Below are positions 1 to 8,900 of a stretch of DNA of 24,150 nucleotides, piece by piece. The translations under genes were made by a program, and so were the position numbers. Under the pieces are notes generated by a model. That model was not told the DNA's origin. It worked only from the letters and a program-made list of their open reading frames with translations, and did no database searches. Numbering within the stretch: position 1 is the first letter of the stretch; the number at the start of each line of letters is the position of its first letter. Origin of the DNA: Verrucomicrobia bacterium 12-59-8 (GTDB lineage: Bacteria; Verrucomicrobiota; Verrucomicrobiae; Verrucomicrobiales; Verrucomicrobiaceae); NCBI GenBank assembly GCA_002279765.1, contig NCCR01000047.1, positions 1 to 24,150 of the forward strand, given 5' to 3'.

Positions 1-441
1 GTGCGTGAAAACATCATGGTAGTGATGGAAACGCAGCCTTACACAAAAGAGGAACGTGAGGAGCAGACCCAGTCCCTGATGGAAAAGTTCGGCATTGACC
101 ATGTGGCCGACAATCTCGCCATCACTCTCAGCGGGGGGGAAAAACGCCGCCTCACCATCGCCCGCTCCCTCGTCACCTCGCCCAAGCTGCTCATGCTTGA
201 TGAGCCTTTCAGCGGCGTAGATCCCATCGCCGTCAGCGAAATTCAGGAGATCATCCGCATGCTGCGCAGTGCCGGCCTCGCCATTCTCATCACCGACCAC
301 AACGTGCGTGAGACCCTCAACATCGTGGATCGCGCCTACCTCATCTTTGAGGGCAGGGTGCGCCGCCACGGCAGCAAAAATTTTCTCGTCAATGATGACG
401 AGGCCCGCCGCCTTTATCTGGGCGAAGGATTCACCATGTAA
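1..441 (+). CDS. lptB: LptB, ATPase of the LPS export ABC transporter (C-terminal part)
   Basis: LptB is the cytoplasmic ATPase that drives LptFG to pull lipopolysaccharide out of the inner membrane. The 146 visible residues hold the ABC signature LSGGEKRR (about 44-51), Walker B with catalytic Glu (LLMLDEP, about 63-69), the D-loop (SGVDP) and the switch His in ITDHNVRET (about 97-105). That last motif and the tail ending near LYLGEGF are typical of LptB rather than other ABC ATPases. Walker A and the Q-loop lie outside the window, so the gene is 5'-truncated by the window edge. The GTG at position 1 is probably an internal Val codon (VRENI), not the start. The gene ends with TAA at 439-441, and hpf follows after 30 nt on the same strand, so they are likely co-transcribed. 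Confidence 0.9.
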   Translation: MRENIMVVMETQPYTKEEREEQTQSLMEKFGIDHVADNLAITLSGGEKRRLTIARSLVTSPKLLMLDEPFSGVDPIAVSEIQEIIRMLRSAGLAILITDHNVRETLNIVDRAYLIFEGRVRRHGSKNFLVNDDEARRLYLGEGFTM

Positions 442-455
442 TTTTAATCCAACCA

Positions 456-464
456 AAAAAGGAG
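456..464 (+). promoter_or_regulatory. Ribosome binding site of hpf
   Basis: AAAAAGGAG ends 7 nt before the ATG at 472. This is the clearest Shine-Dalgarno sequence in the window. Most other starts here have none, so it supports the chosen hpf start and suggests efficient translation. Confidence 0.7.
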
Positions 465-471
465 AACCACC

Positions 472-1080
472 ATGCAAAAACACAACGTCAACCTCCCCAT
501 CATCGTCACCGCACGACACATGGAAGTCACCGATGCGATCCGCGATTACGCCCATAAAAAGATCGAAGGACTCCACCTTGACTATCCCCGCATCATTGAG
601 GCCAAGGTCGTTCTCGATGTACAGACTCATCACCGGCACTTCGCAGAAATCATCCTGTTCTGCGCCGACCACATCGTCATTGAAGTCAAGTCCGTCACCG
701 AAGACATCTATGCTTCGATCGACGAAAGCGCCGCCAAGATCGCCCGGCGCATGCGCAAGTACAAGACCCGCCTGCTCAAAAACCACCGCCCGCGCAAGGA
801 AGTCTCCATCCGCCACATCGAAGAGCAGGTCTTCCATCAGGAAGTGCTCCACACCGAAGAAGAGCACGTTGAGCCAGCCTATGTGCATCAGGAGAAGTAC
901 AAAATCCGTCCCCTCTATGCTGATGAAGCCATGATGGATCTCGAAATCAGCGATCGTCCCTTCGTGATCTTCCACAATCAGAAGACCCAAAAGCTCGCGC
1001 TCCTGTTCCGTCGCAAGGATGGCGACTACGGCCTCATCGAGCCGGAAATGGAAGCTGCAGCCACCAACGGCGCTGCCTGA
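472..1080 (+). CDS. hpf: Ribosome hibernation promoting factor, long form (HPF)
   Basis: Long HPF binds the 30S decoding region when growth slows and joins two ribosomes into inactive 100S dimers. The 202-aa length is that of the long form; short HPF/YfiA proteins have about 95-115 residues. Residues 1-105 match the RaiA/HPF N-terminal domain, with a basic helix (KIARRMRKYKTRLLKNHRPRK) ending it. A variable linker rich in Glu and His follows. The last ~55 residues form the dimerisation domain, recognisable by FVIFHN and by LLFRRKDGDYGLIEP. The start is fixed by a good ribosome binding site. The gene sits 30 nt after lptB and is closed by an intrinsic terminator. In Proteobacteria lptB and hpf also lie close together, but with rpoN between them; here rpoN is absent from that place. 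Confidence 0.93.
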   Translation: MQKHNVNLPIIVTARHMEVTDAIRDYAHKKIEGLHLDYPRIIEAKVVLDVQTHHRHFAEIILFCADHIVIEVKSVTEDIYASIDESAAKIARRMRKYKTRLLKNHRPRKEVSIRHIEEQVFHQEVLHTEEEHVEPAYVHQEKYKIRPLYADEAMMDLEISDRPFVIFHNQKTQKLALLFRRKDGDYGLIEPEMEAAATNGAA

Positions 1081-1114
1081 TAAGGCGGAAGCCGTCGATT
1101 CACTCACTCACGGA

Positions 1115-1143
1115 GCGGCCTGGATTCAGGCCGCTTCTTTTTT
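1115..1143 (+). terminator. Intrinsic terminator of hpf
   Basis: A perfect 8-bp stem (GCGGCCTG at 1115-1122 with CAGGCCGC at 1127-1134) closes a 4-nt GATT loop and is followed by TTCTTTTTT. It starts 35 nt after the hpf stop. The 3' arm and T-run also encode the last residues (KKEAA-stop) of the convergent gene. Read on the minus strand the stem has no T-run after it, so it should stop only plus-strand transcription. Confidence 0.85.
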
Positions 1144-2934
1144 ATGGCTCGCCAGATACTGGCGGCAGTTTTCCTCGCCCATGTACTTGGCCAGCAGCCG
1201 TGCGTCGGTTTCCGTGAAATCGACCATGATCAGACCATCCACGACGGAGGAGAAATCCTTGTCCACGTTGAAGCTCAGCAGGGTCGCGTTGAGCTTCAGA
1301 TAGTGCTTCAGCAGAATAGGGATGCCCTTGCCGTCCGTTTCCAAGCTGGAGATCAGCGCAGAGCAGTCGTCCACGTTCTGCAGATCCGCGCTGATGAACT
1401 CACGCATCATGCGGCGTGTGCGCATGTAGCGGAAAGGATTGCGCGCCTTCACAAAACTCGAGAGGTGCGGATGCATGCGGTTGTCCTGCAGAAACTCCAC
1501 GATCATCTTCCGCGACAGGCTGCTGTAGTCCTTGCTGATGCTCACCGGGCCAAACAGCTTTTTGTAATGCGGATTGCGGGCGATCCAGTGCGCGATGCCC
1601 TTCCAGAGCAGGGGCAGAGAGGCAAGATTGCGCTGGTAGGCCTTGATGATGAAACTGCGCCCCATCTCCACCGCATGTTCCAGATTCGCCAGGAACGGTT
1701 TTTCAAACCGGAACAGCGTGCTGGTGTACAGCCCCTTTGAGCCGTACTCACGCAGAATGATGTCAGCACGTCCCAGCCGGTAGGCCCCCGCGACTTGTTC
1801 CTTCTCCTCATCCCACAGAATGAGGTGTTCATAGTAGCGGTCGTACTTGTCGAGGTCGATGTCATTGCCACTGCCTTCGCCGACCTCACGGAAGGTGATT
1901 TCGCGCAGACGCCCGATCTCCGGCAGCAGTACCGGGATTTCGTGGGAGTGCGCCTGATAGACAGACAAGCCACCCTGCCCGACCAGTCGGCCGCCACGGG
2001 CGCGGAGGCGGTCGATTTCTTCCACCATGTGCTCCTGCTGCGTTTCAGACGGCGGTGTGATCGTGAGACTTTCACCCGTCACGGTCAGTTTGGCGGCCTG
2101 CTCCTTGCCACGCTGATGCAGCACAAAGGTGTGAATGCGCAGGTAGCGCGTGAGGGATTTATCATCCTCGAATTTCTTCAGGCGTGAATACGGGATAGGC
2201 TGCCCCACACACATCTGCACCGGGGTGTTGGCGCGGTTGCAGAACTCACGCAGCAGCAAGGTCGTGCGCAGGCGCGGGTGGATCATCCCGGCCGCATGAA
2301 ACAGCGCGCTGTTGGAGCCAGGGAAGAACACCGGTAGCACCGTCGCCTGCGTGCGGCGCACCAGAGATCCCACATGATCGCTCCAGGTCGGTTCATCAAG
2401 GCCACGCCCGGGTTTGTAAGAGGCCACCTCTCCAGCCGGGAAAATGATCAGAGCACCACCGCCACGGAGCAGCCGGATCGCCTCCTTCATCGGCGCCATG
2501 TTGCGTTTCGCGGAACCTTTGCCACCAAAGGGGTCCACCGGGATCACATGATCCGCCAGCTCCTTCATCGCCAGCAGCAATGAATTGGTCATCACCTTCA
2601 GATCCGGCCGGAACTGTCCTGCCCAGCGTGCCAGCATGACGGGGTCGATCACTCCAAACGGATGATTGGCCACGATGATCAGTGGTCCTTGCAGCGGAAA
2701 CACAAACTCAGCGGGTAGATCGACTTCTTCCTGCAGGTTGAGTGAATGCGCCACGGAATCAAACCACGCGAAGGCATTGGGATGCTGCGGATGCTTCTTG
2801 AAAAGTTCTGCAGACTCCTGATAGCACGCCTCAAAGCCGCGCAGTCCTAGAGCCTTTTCCACGGCGGGACCTATCAGGCGGTAGATCCGGCGCTGAAAGG
2901 GAGTTTTTAATTGCTCGCTGAGATCGAAAACCAT
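1126..2934 (-). CDS. Two-domain acyltransferase: PlsC-like lysophospholipid acyltransferase + OlsB/GNAT-like N-acyltransferase
   Basis: The protein has 602 aa from the ATG at 2934. Residues about 80-260 form a PlsC-type acyltransferase of the hemolysin-like group, with VANHPFGVIDP (His91, Asp97) as the catalytic motif and FPAGEVAS (165-172) as a second block. Residues about 315-500 resemble OlsB-type N-acyltransferases: YDRYYEHLILWD, VAGAYRLG and GRSFIIKAYQRN...LLWKGI. This N-to-C order is that of OlsF, which makes ornithine lipids by adding a 3-hydroxy-fatty acid to the amino group (C-terminal half) and then a second acyl chain (N-terminal half). An ornithine or other aminolipid product is therefore plausible but inferred. 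About 100 further C-terminal residues have no assignment I recognise. An in-frame TTG at 2979 would add 15 residues. Neither start has a Shine-Dalgarno sequence, and ATG is preferred. The gene converges on hpf. Confidence 0.8.
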   Translation of the reverse strand: MVFDLSEQLKTPFQRRIYRLIGPAVEKALGLRGFEACYQESAELFKKHPQHPNAFAWFDSVAHSLNLQEEVDLPAEFVFPLQGPLIIVANHPFGVIDPVMLARWAGQFRPDLKVMTNSLLLAMKELADHVIPVDPFGGKGSAKRNMAPMKEAIRLLRGGGALIIFPAGEVASYKPGRGLDEPTWSDHVGSLVRRTQATVLPVFFPGSNSALFHAAGMIHPRLRTTLLLREFCNRANTPVQMCVGQPIPYSRLKKFEDDKSLTRYLRIHTFVLHQRGKEQAAKLTVTGESLTITPPSETQQEHMVEEIDRLRARGGRLVGQGGLSVYQAHSHEIPVLLPEIGRLREITFREVGEGSGNDIDLDKYDRYYEHLILWDEEKEQVAGAYRLGRADIILREYGSKGLYTSTLFRFEKPFLANLEHAVEMGRSFIIKAYQRNLASLPLLWKGIAHWIARNPHYKKLFGPVSISKDYSSLSRKMIVEFLQDNRMHPHLSSFVKARNPFRYMRTRRMMREFISADLQNVDDCSALISSLETDGKGIPILLKHYLKLNATLLSFNVDKDFSSVVDGLIMVDFTETDARLLAKYMGEENCRQYLASHKKEAA

Positions 2935-3026
2935 GGATGGGGATGACGGATACCACCCATCCCCACGAATTCGTTTCAATCAAGCGCCATCAGCGTTTCG
3001 ATTTTGTCATTCTCGAAAATAACAGG

Positions 3027-3782
3027 TCAGTGCAGCGCAGCCTGAATTTGGCTCATCCAGAACTCCGCCCGGGCGGAAAAAGTCAGCGCATCCTTTTGAT
3101 ACAGAATGCCGCGCGACACATTCACCAGCACGGGTGCCTGCCTTCCGCTGCCCTTCAGCGCACCCAGATCCCCCCCTTGCGCACCAAGGCCGGGGATCAG
3201 CAGCGGCACGTCGGGGATGTGATTCAGCACATCCGGCGCGGCATTCGTCAGGCCCACCACTAGGCCAGCCTGCGGGTGTCCTGCCGTCATTTCCGCCACA
3301 AGTTCATACACCTGACGATCACCCGTGGTGGGCTGCAGTTCGATGTCCTTTGCGCCTGGATTGGAGGTCACCCCGAGCAAATACAGTCCTTTGTCCGTGT
3401 ATTTCAAAAACGGCTCCAGCGTGTCGCGGCCCATGTAAGCGTTCAGCGTCACCGCATCCACGTTCATCACCTCATAACAGGCCTTGGCGTAATACCCCTG
3501 CGTCTCGCCGATGTCCCCGCGCTTCACATCCAGCACCACCGGGATCTCCTTCGGGATCTCCTGCAAGATCTCCTCCAGCATCTTCATCCCGCGCCAGCCC
3601 AGCGCCTCAAAGTACGCCGAGTTCGGCTTGAACGCCGCCGCATACGGAGCCGTCTGCTCGATCACATCCAGAATCCACCGCTTCGTCGATTCCTCCGCGT
3701 TCTCCGCCCGCACATCCAGCCCCACGCAGAGATTGGATCCAGTCTTGGCGATGCGTTGATTCAGTTTGTCGAGAAAGGTCAT
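3027..3782 (-). CDS. pyrF: Orotidine 5'-phosphate decarboxylase, type 2 (PyrF)
   Basis: PyrF catalyses the last step of UMP synthesis, removing CO2 from orotidine 5'-phosphate. The 251-aa protein shows the conserved LDVKRGDIG (Asp85, Lys87, Asp90), the catalytic Lys/Asp array of the family, plus GLDVR (Asp23), FKPN (Lys52) and LIPGLGAQGGD near the phosphate-binding end. The run NAYMGRDTLEPF and the overall spacing mark the longer subfamily 2 found in actinobacteria, myxobacteria and others, rather than the E. coli type. The start is the ATG at 3782 (MTFLDKL), with AGGGAC just upstream. An in-frame ATG at 3854 would add 24 residues that look non-conserved. The gene is transcribed away from purE, with 89 nt between the starts. 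Confidence 0.93.
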   Translation of the reverse strand: MTFLDKLNQRIAKTGSNLCVGLDVRAENAEESTKRWILDVIEQTAPYAAAFKPNSAYFEALGWRGMKMLEEILQEIPKEIPVVLDVKRGDIGETQGYYAKACYEVMNVDAVTLNAYMGRDTLEPFLKYTDKGLYLLGVTSNPGAKDIELQPTTGDRQVYELVAEMTAGHPQAGLVVGLTNAAPDVLNHIPDVPLLIPGLGAQGGDLGALKGSGRQAPVLVNVSRGILYQKDALTFSARAEFWMSQIQAALH

Positions 3783-3817
3783 GTCCCTGATTTCATCGCA
3801 CGGCTTTTCCTCCGCGC

Positions 3818-3832
3818 CAAATCGAAGATTTG
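3818..3832. promoter_or_regulatory. Palindrome in the pyrF-purE divergent region
   Basis: CAAATCGAAGATTTG is a perfect 6-bp inverted repeat around a 3-nt centre. It lies midway between the divergent pyrF (3782) and purE (3872) starts. It could be an operator for both genes or a small hairpin in either leader. It does not resemble the E. coli PurR box. A function is inferred from position only. Confidence 0.35.
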
Positions 3833-3871
3833 ACGCTGCCACCCCGCCCGCCATTTTGGCCGCCTTTCCCG

Positions 3872-4389
<518 letters not shown>

Positions 4390-4393
<4 letters not shown>

Positions 4394-5538
4394 AGTTCCC
4401 GCCTCCTTCGACCATCGGCGTCCTCGGCGGCGGCCAGCTCGGCCGCATGCTCGCCCTCGAAGCCCGCCGCGCCGGTCATCGCATCGCCATCTTCACCGAC
4501 GAACCCCACGGCTGCCCCGCCGGACAATTCGCCGACGCCGAAATCAACGCCGCCTACTCCGACACTGACGCTCTCAACCGCTTCTTGCAGCAGGTCGATG
4601 TCGTCACCGCCGAGTTCGAAAACATCCCCGGCTCCTGCCTCGCCGCCGTCGAATCAGTAAAACCCCTGCGCCCCGGAGCCAAGGCCCTCATCACCACCCA
4701 GCACCGCGAGCGCGAAAAAAACTTCCTGCGTGATCAAGGCATCGCCTGCGCCCCCTTCCGGGTGATAGACGACCTCGCCGGACTCGAAGCCGCCGTCGCC
4801 GAACTCGGCCGCCCCTGCGTCATCAAAACCGCCGCCTTCGGCTATGACGGCAAAGGCCAGTGCAAAGTCACCGCCGAGACCCATCTCGCCGAAGCCTGGA
4901 GCGGCTTCACCGGCCAGCGCGCCGTCGTCGAGCAATGGGTCACCTTCGTCTGCGAAGTCTCCGTCGTCGGCGCCCGCAGCATCGATGGCTCCATGGCCAC
5001 CCACGGCTGCGTGGAAAACCAGCACACGCACCACATCCTCGACGTCACCATCGCACCCGCCCGCGTCGATCCCAAGATCACCGAGCAAGCCATCGCCCTC
5101 TGGCAAGCCGTCGCCGAAGGCCTCGACTACGTCGGCACCCTGGCCGTCGAAATGTTCGTCACCGCCGATGGCAAAGTCATCGTCAACGAAGTCGCCCCGC
5201 GTCCCCACAACAGCGGCCACTACACCATCGACGCCTGCCGCACCAACCAGTTCCAGCAGCAGCAGCGCGCCATCTGCGGCCTCCCCCTCGGCGATGCCTC
5301 CCAGCACACCCCCGCCGTCATGGTCAATCTCCTCGGCGACGTCTGGCCCGCCCCCCTCATCCACCCCGACTGGTCCTCCGTTCTCAATCACCCCCGCGCC
5401 AAGCTCCACCTCTACGGCAAACGCGAAGCCCGCCCTCGCCGCAAAATGGGCCACTTCACCGTCCTCGGTGACACCATTGATCAGGCGCTCAATGATGCAC
5501 TCGCGATTCGGCAGTCGTTGCAGATTGGCGTGGTCTGA
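4390..5538 (+). CDS. purK: N5-carboxyaminoimidazole ribonucleotide synthase (PurK)
   Basis: PurK is an ATP-grasp enzyme that joins bicarbonate to aminoimidazole ribonucleotide at the cost of ATP, feeding its product to PurE. The protein has 382 aa. The N-terminal domain opens with [12 protein letters not shown] (9-20). The ATP-grasp core shows [12 protein letters not shown] (nucleotide-binding loop), [18 protein letters not shown] and the metal-binding [18 protein letters not shown] (from residue 266). A C-terminal domain with LLGD and LHLYGK completes the family pattern. It starts inside the purE stop (ATGA), with no separate ribosome binding site. The codons are strongly biased to G/C at the third position, as in purE and denD, so nothing suggests recent transfer. 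No clear terminator follows. Confidence 0.95.
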
Positions 5539-5603
5539 CGAATGGCTTGATATGAGGTGCGCGGTTTTATAGCAATTTCCAAAACTCATTAGATCACGAG
5601 CGA

Positions 5604-5636
5604 GGTAGGGAGGCTTGTCCTCAAGCTGCCGCCGCG
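5604..5636 (+). repeat. Hairpin repeat, copy 1 (REP-like)
   Basis: The core reads GGTAGGGAGGCTTG, then TCCT, then CAAGCTGCCGCCG. The arms 5609-5617 and 5622-5630 pair around a TCCT loop, with one mismatch and one wobble. The same element occurs at 20295 and 20434 in the same orientation, so it is a dispersed repeat rather than a terminator specific to purK. No T-run follows. Confidence 0.65.
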
Positions 5637-5660
5637 CGTCTCCACGATCGCTTATCGGCG

Positions 5661-5765
5661 TTAGCTCGATAGCATGGGTAGATACCTACGGAGGAATCAA
5701 GCGGGCGGCTGAGCGTGACTGCGGCAGACAATGAGCTGTACGAGCGGCGAGCCTATCGAATCTAA
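5661..5765. other. Possible structured element of unknown nature
   Basis: TTAG plus TCGATAG (5661-5672) is complementary to CTATCGA plus CTAA (5753-5765) with small bulges. The interior contains further short inverted repeats such as GGTA/TACC. A competing local hairpin around 5650-5673 (TATCG with CGATA) is also possible. It may be a leader RNA, a small RNA or a decayed repeat. I recognise no known RNA family in it. Confidence 0.25.
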
Positions 5766-5835
5766 AGAAAAAGCAACTTTTAGAATAAAGATCATAGATT
5801 TCAATAATAGGCATATCGGCTTACTCTTGAATAAG

Positions 5836-5949
5836 CATCACTTTGTTCTTGTTTCAAAGTGCATGACTCAATCAAAATGATCAGCGTCACAACCACCTGA
5901 CTGATCATTCCAATCCTGGGCGCACTGCGCCCGTTGGGAACCTGCCCAA
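5836..5949 (+). promoter_or_regulatory. Series of four inverted repeats upstream of the giant gene
   Basis: Four inverted repeats follow one another. CACTTTG (5839-5845) pairs with CAAAGTG (5855-5861), extendable with one bulge. AATGATCAG (5876-5884) pairs perfectly with CTGATCATT (5901-5909) across 16 nt. GGGCGC (5918-5923) pairs with GCGCCC (5927-5932) over a 3-nt loop. TTGGG (5934-5938) pairs with CCCAA (5945-5949). The second could be a dimeric operator; the last two look like leader hairpins just ahead of the start at 5972. No T-run follows the GC-rich hairpin, so it is not a standard terminator. Confidence 0.45.
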
Positions 5950-5971
5950 TCCGACCGTTTCATCCTACTGC

Positions 5972-8900
5972 ATGAAGGCCAACCACCCCCTGCCAAATAC
6001 CCTCACGTTTCATGGCGCCATGGTTTATGCCATGATAATCTGTCAGTTTGGACTCGTGTCGTCACCCACGAACGCGGCGACTCTTTATTGGGACACGGAT
6101 GCCAGTACTGCTGGCAACAACAGCGCTGCTGGCACCGGCCTTGGCGGCACTGGCTCGTGGGATCTGTCCACGTCATCCTGGTGGGATGGTGCGGCGCTCG
6201 GCCTGTGGCCCAACACCGCTGCGGACACCGCCCTTTTTTCCGCACCTTCCGTTTTGCTGCCTGGGCTCAACACCGTCACGCTCAGTTCCGGCATCACGGC
6301 TGGTCAGCTCACGTTCCGCCGCAGCGGCTACCTTCTGACCGGCGGCGATCTCACGCTGGCGGGAGGCACACCCACATTGATGGCAAGCCTGGGGACGACC
6401 GTGACGATCAACAGCCAGATTCTCGGAACGGCAGGCCTCACGATGCTGGGGGGTGGGACCATCCGTCTCGGCAACAATACCAACGCCTACACGGGCACGA
6501 CCACCATCAGCAATGGTTCGATTATCATCACGAATGAGAGCGCGCTCGGCGACGACACTTCGGCGATTGTTGTAACAGGCTTCAACCCGGCGGTCACCTC
6601 CACCAATTTGCGTGGCTTTGGTGGTGGTTCACTGGTGCTGGATGGCACCGGCGCTGGCATCACGATCTCGCGCGATCTGTTGCTTCAAGGTCAGGGGCCG
6701 ATCTCCGACCGTGGCGGCGCGGTCATCAGCACCGGCGCGAACACGCTCTCTGGCACGGTCACGATGGGCGCTCCTTATGTCACCACCAACCTCAGCACCC
6801 GCATCATCGCTGCCGATGGCACGCTCAATTTCACCGGCACTTTAAACGTGCTCGGCGTTGCGACGACGACCATCAGTTCCTTGGGTGCCACCAACCAAGC
6901 CGGTGCCAGTTTTTACAATATCACGGGCGTGCTTGCGGGCTCTGGAACGCTGGAGGGCAGCGGGGGAGGGACGTTGTTCCTCAATCCCACCGATTCATCT
7001 GGCTTTTCAGGCACCATCCGCGTGAGCGGCAGCGCCGCCAGCGGCCAGAGCGTGGTCCGCATCGACTCGCCCAATGTCTTGGGCAGCCGCACTGCGGGGA
7101 CCACGAGCGCAGTGCTGGACTTGAACGGCGGCATCCTCGCCGTCCTCATGGACTCTCCTGAGGTGAAAGTCTCGAACGGTTCGAACGCCAATGTCTATTT
7201 TCGTGCTGCCAGCACCATTTTTGCGGACCACACGCCGAACAGTTCGGTCAAGGACCAGACGGTGGCTTTCGGCAATCTGTCGTATGAGGACGGCATCGTG
7301 CTGACGTTCAACAGCCGCAATGGCTACGGCATGAGTTTCACGACCTCACCGGTCAACGGTGGCAACGGGGATACCACGATGACTAACAATCTCCAAGGTG
7401 GGGCTCTGCTTACCTTCACCGGGAATTTTTGGAGCAACACGGATAACACTGGCAACAGAACCATGACCATCAGCGGCAATGGCAACACGCTGATCAATGG
7501 CAACGTCATCGGTGCCTCCGCCAGTTTTGTGCACAACCTGACCAAGTCCGGCACGGGAACACTCACCATCACCGGCACGGGATCAACCCTGGACGGTGCC
7601 GTGAGCGTGAGCGGTGGTACTCTGGCCGTCAACGACTGGCGCGCCATCAACAACAACACCGGCACCATCAACATCGGCACCTCCACCACCGCGGCGACTC
7701 TGAGCATCATCGGCAACAATGTCCTCCAGGCCAATTTGACGACCAGCAAGGTGATCAATCTCGCTGGCACCACCGGTGGTGCGACCATCCTCGCCAATCA
7801 GACTGGCACCAGCCCCGGCCTGATTCTCAATGCGAACTTTGGCGCCACGGGCGGCACCTCGGCCAACGCGAAGACGCTGACCCTTGGCGGCACCAATATC
7901 GCACAAAACACCATCAATGGCATCATTCCCAACAACGATGCAGGCGGCGCAGTCAATCTCACCAAAGTGGACACAGGCACCTGGGTGCTCGCAGGTGCCA
8001 ACACATACACCGGTGCCACCACCATCACGAGCGGGATCTTGAAACTCAAGGCCAACGCTGCGGTTTCGACGATCGTCGCCGACGCCTCGGCGATCACCTT
8101 CAATCAGGTCAACCAATACGCGGGTGGCACCTTGGAGTTTGTCGGGCAGGCCAGTGTCAACAACGTGGAGACCCTCGGGGTGCTGACGCCCACTCTCGGT
8201 TCAGGAACCATCAAACTGACTCCCGGCAGCGGTGGCACCGCTTCGCTCGTCTTTGCCTCACTGGGGACTGTTGGCGGCGGCGCAACGGTGAACATCGTGG
8301 CACCCACCAGCAGTAACACCGTTTCGTTTACCACCGCCCCCGTCACCAGCAATATCGCCAATGCCGGGCTCTTCTACAACGGTTCGGATTTCGCTTTTGT
8401 GCCTGGGGCAGGGCTGGCCGTCCGCGCACCCAACTACGCGAGCGACGCGGATTTTGCGACCAGTGCCACGGCACTGACCACGGCCAAGAGCAATGAAATC
8501 ACCGGCAGCTTCAGCAATGCGGCAGTCACCATCGACTCACTCAAGATCAACGGCGCTCGCGCTCTCAACATGACTGGTCTGCTCACCATTCGCACTGCAG
8601 GAGCCACGAACGCTTCGGGCGGCATCATCCAGGCCGGCGGATCAGGTTCCATTTCAGGCACCGGCGTCAGCACCGGCGGCAGCGGGGTGCTGGTCATCAA
8701 CGTGGACGGCGGCGCCAACACCCTGACTCTCAATGCACCGATCACCAGCACCAGTACAGGCGGCTTCACCAAGGCCGGGGCGGGTACGCTCGTGATCGCC
8801 GGTCTGAATGCACAGACGGGCACCAACTCGATCAACGAGGGCACTGTCCAGCTTGCCGCAGGCGGTCGGTTGAGCGGTGGTGGCACCACCGTGACTCTAT

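Larger units (their letters stand above)
5539..5971. other. 433-nt non-coding region between purK and the giant gene
   Basis: I see no gene here. The left half (to about 5760) is GC-rich. It holds a hairpin repeat at 5604-5636 and a stretch at 5661-5765 whose ends are imperfectly complementary. The right half (5760-5880) turns abruptly AT-rich, unlike its surroundings, as promoter regions often are. It is followed by a run of inverted repeats reaching to within 23 nt of the next start codon. No confident -35/-10 pair was identified. Confidence 0.6.

Noticed and set aside
2935..2979. TTG start giving 15 extra residues to the acyltransferase
   Set aside because: It has no ribosome binding site and the added sequence looks non-conserved. 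ATG at 2934 is preferred, though not proven.
3783..3854. ATG at 3854 as the pyrF start
   Set aside because: The family typically begins near MTFLDKL. The extra 24 residues would fill most of the divergent promoter region.
4654..5589. 311-codon minus-strand open frame opposite purK
   Set aside because: It is Gly/Asp/Ala-rich antisense of an intact PurK and has no domain.
5918..5932. Intrinsic terminator of purK at the GGGCGC/GCGCCC hairpin
   Set aside because: No T-run follows, and it is nearly 400 nt from purK but only 40 nt before the next start.
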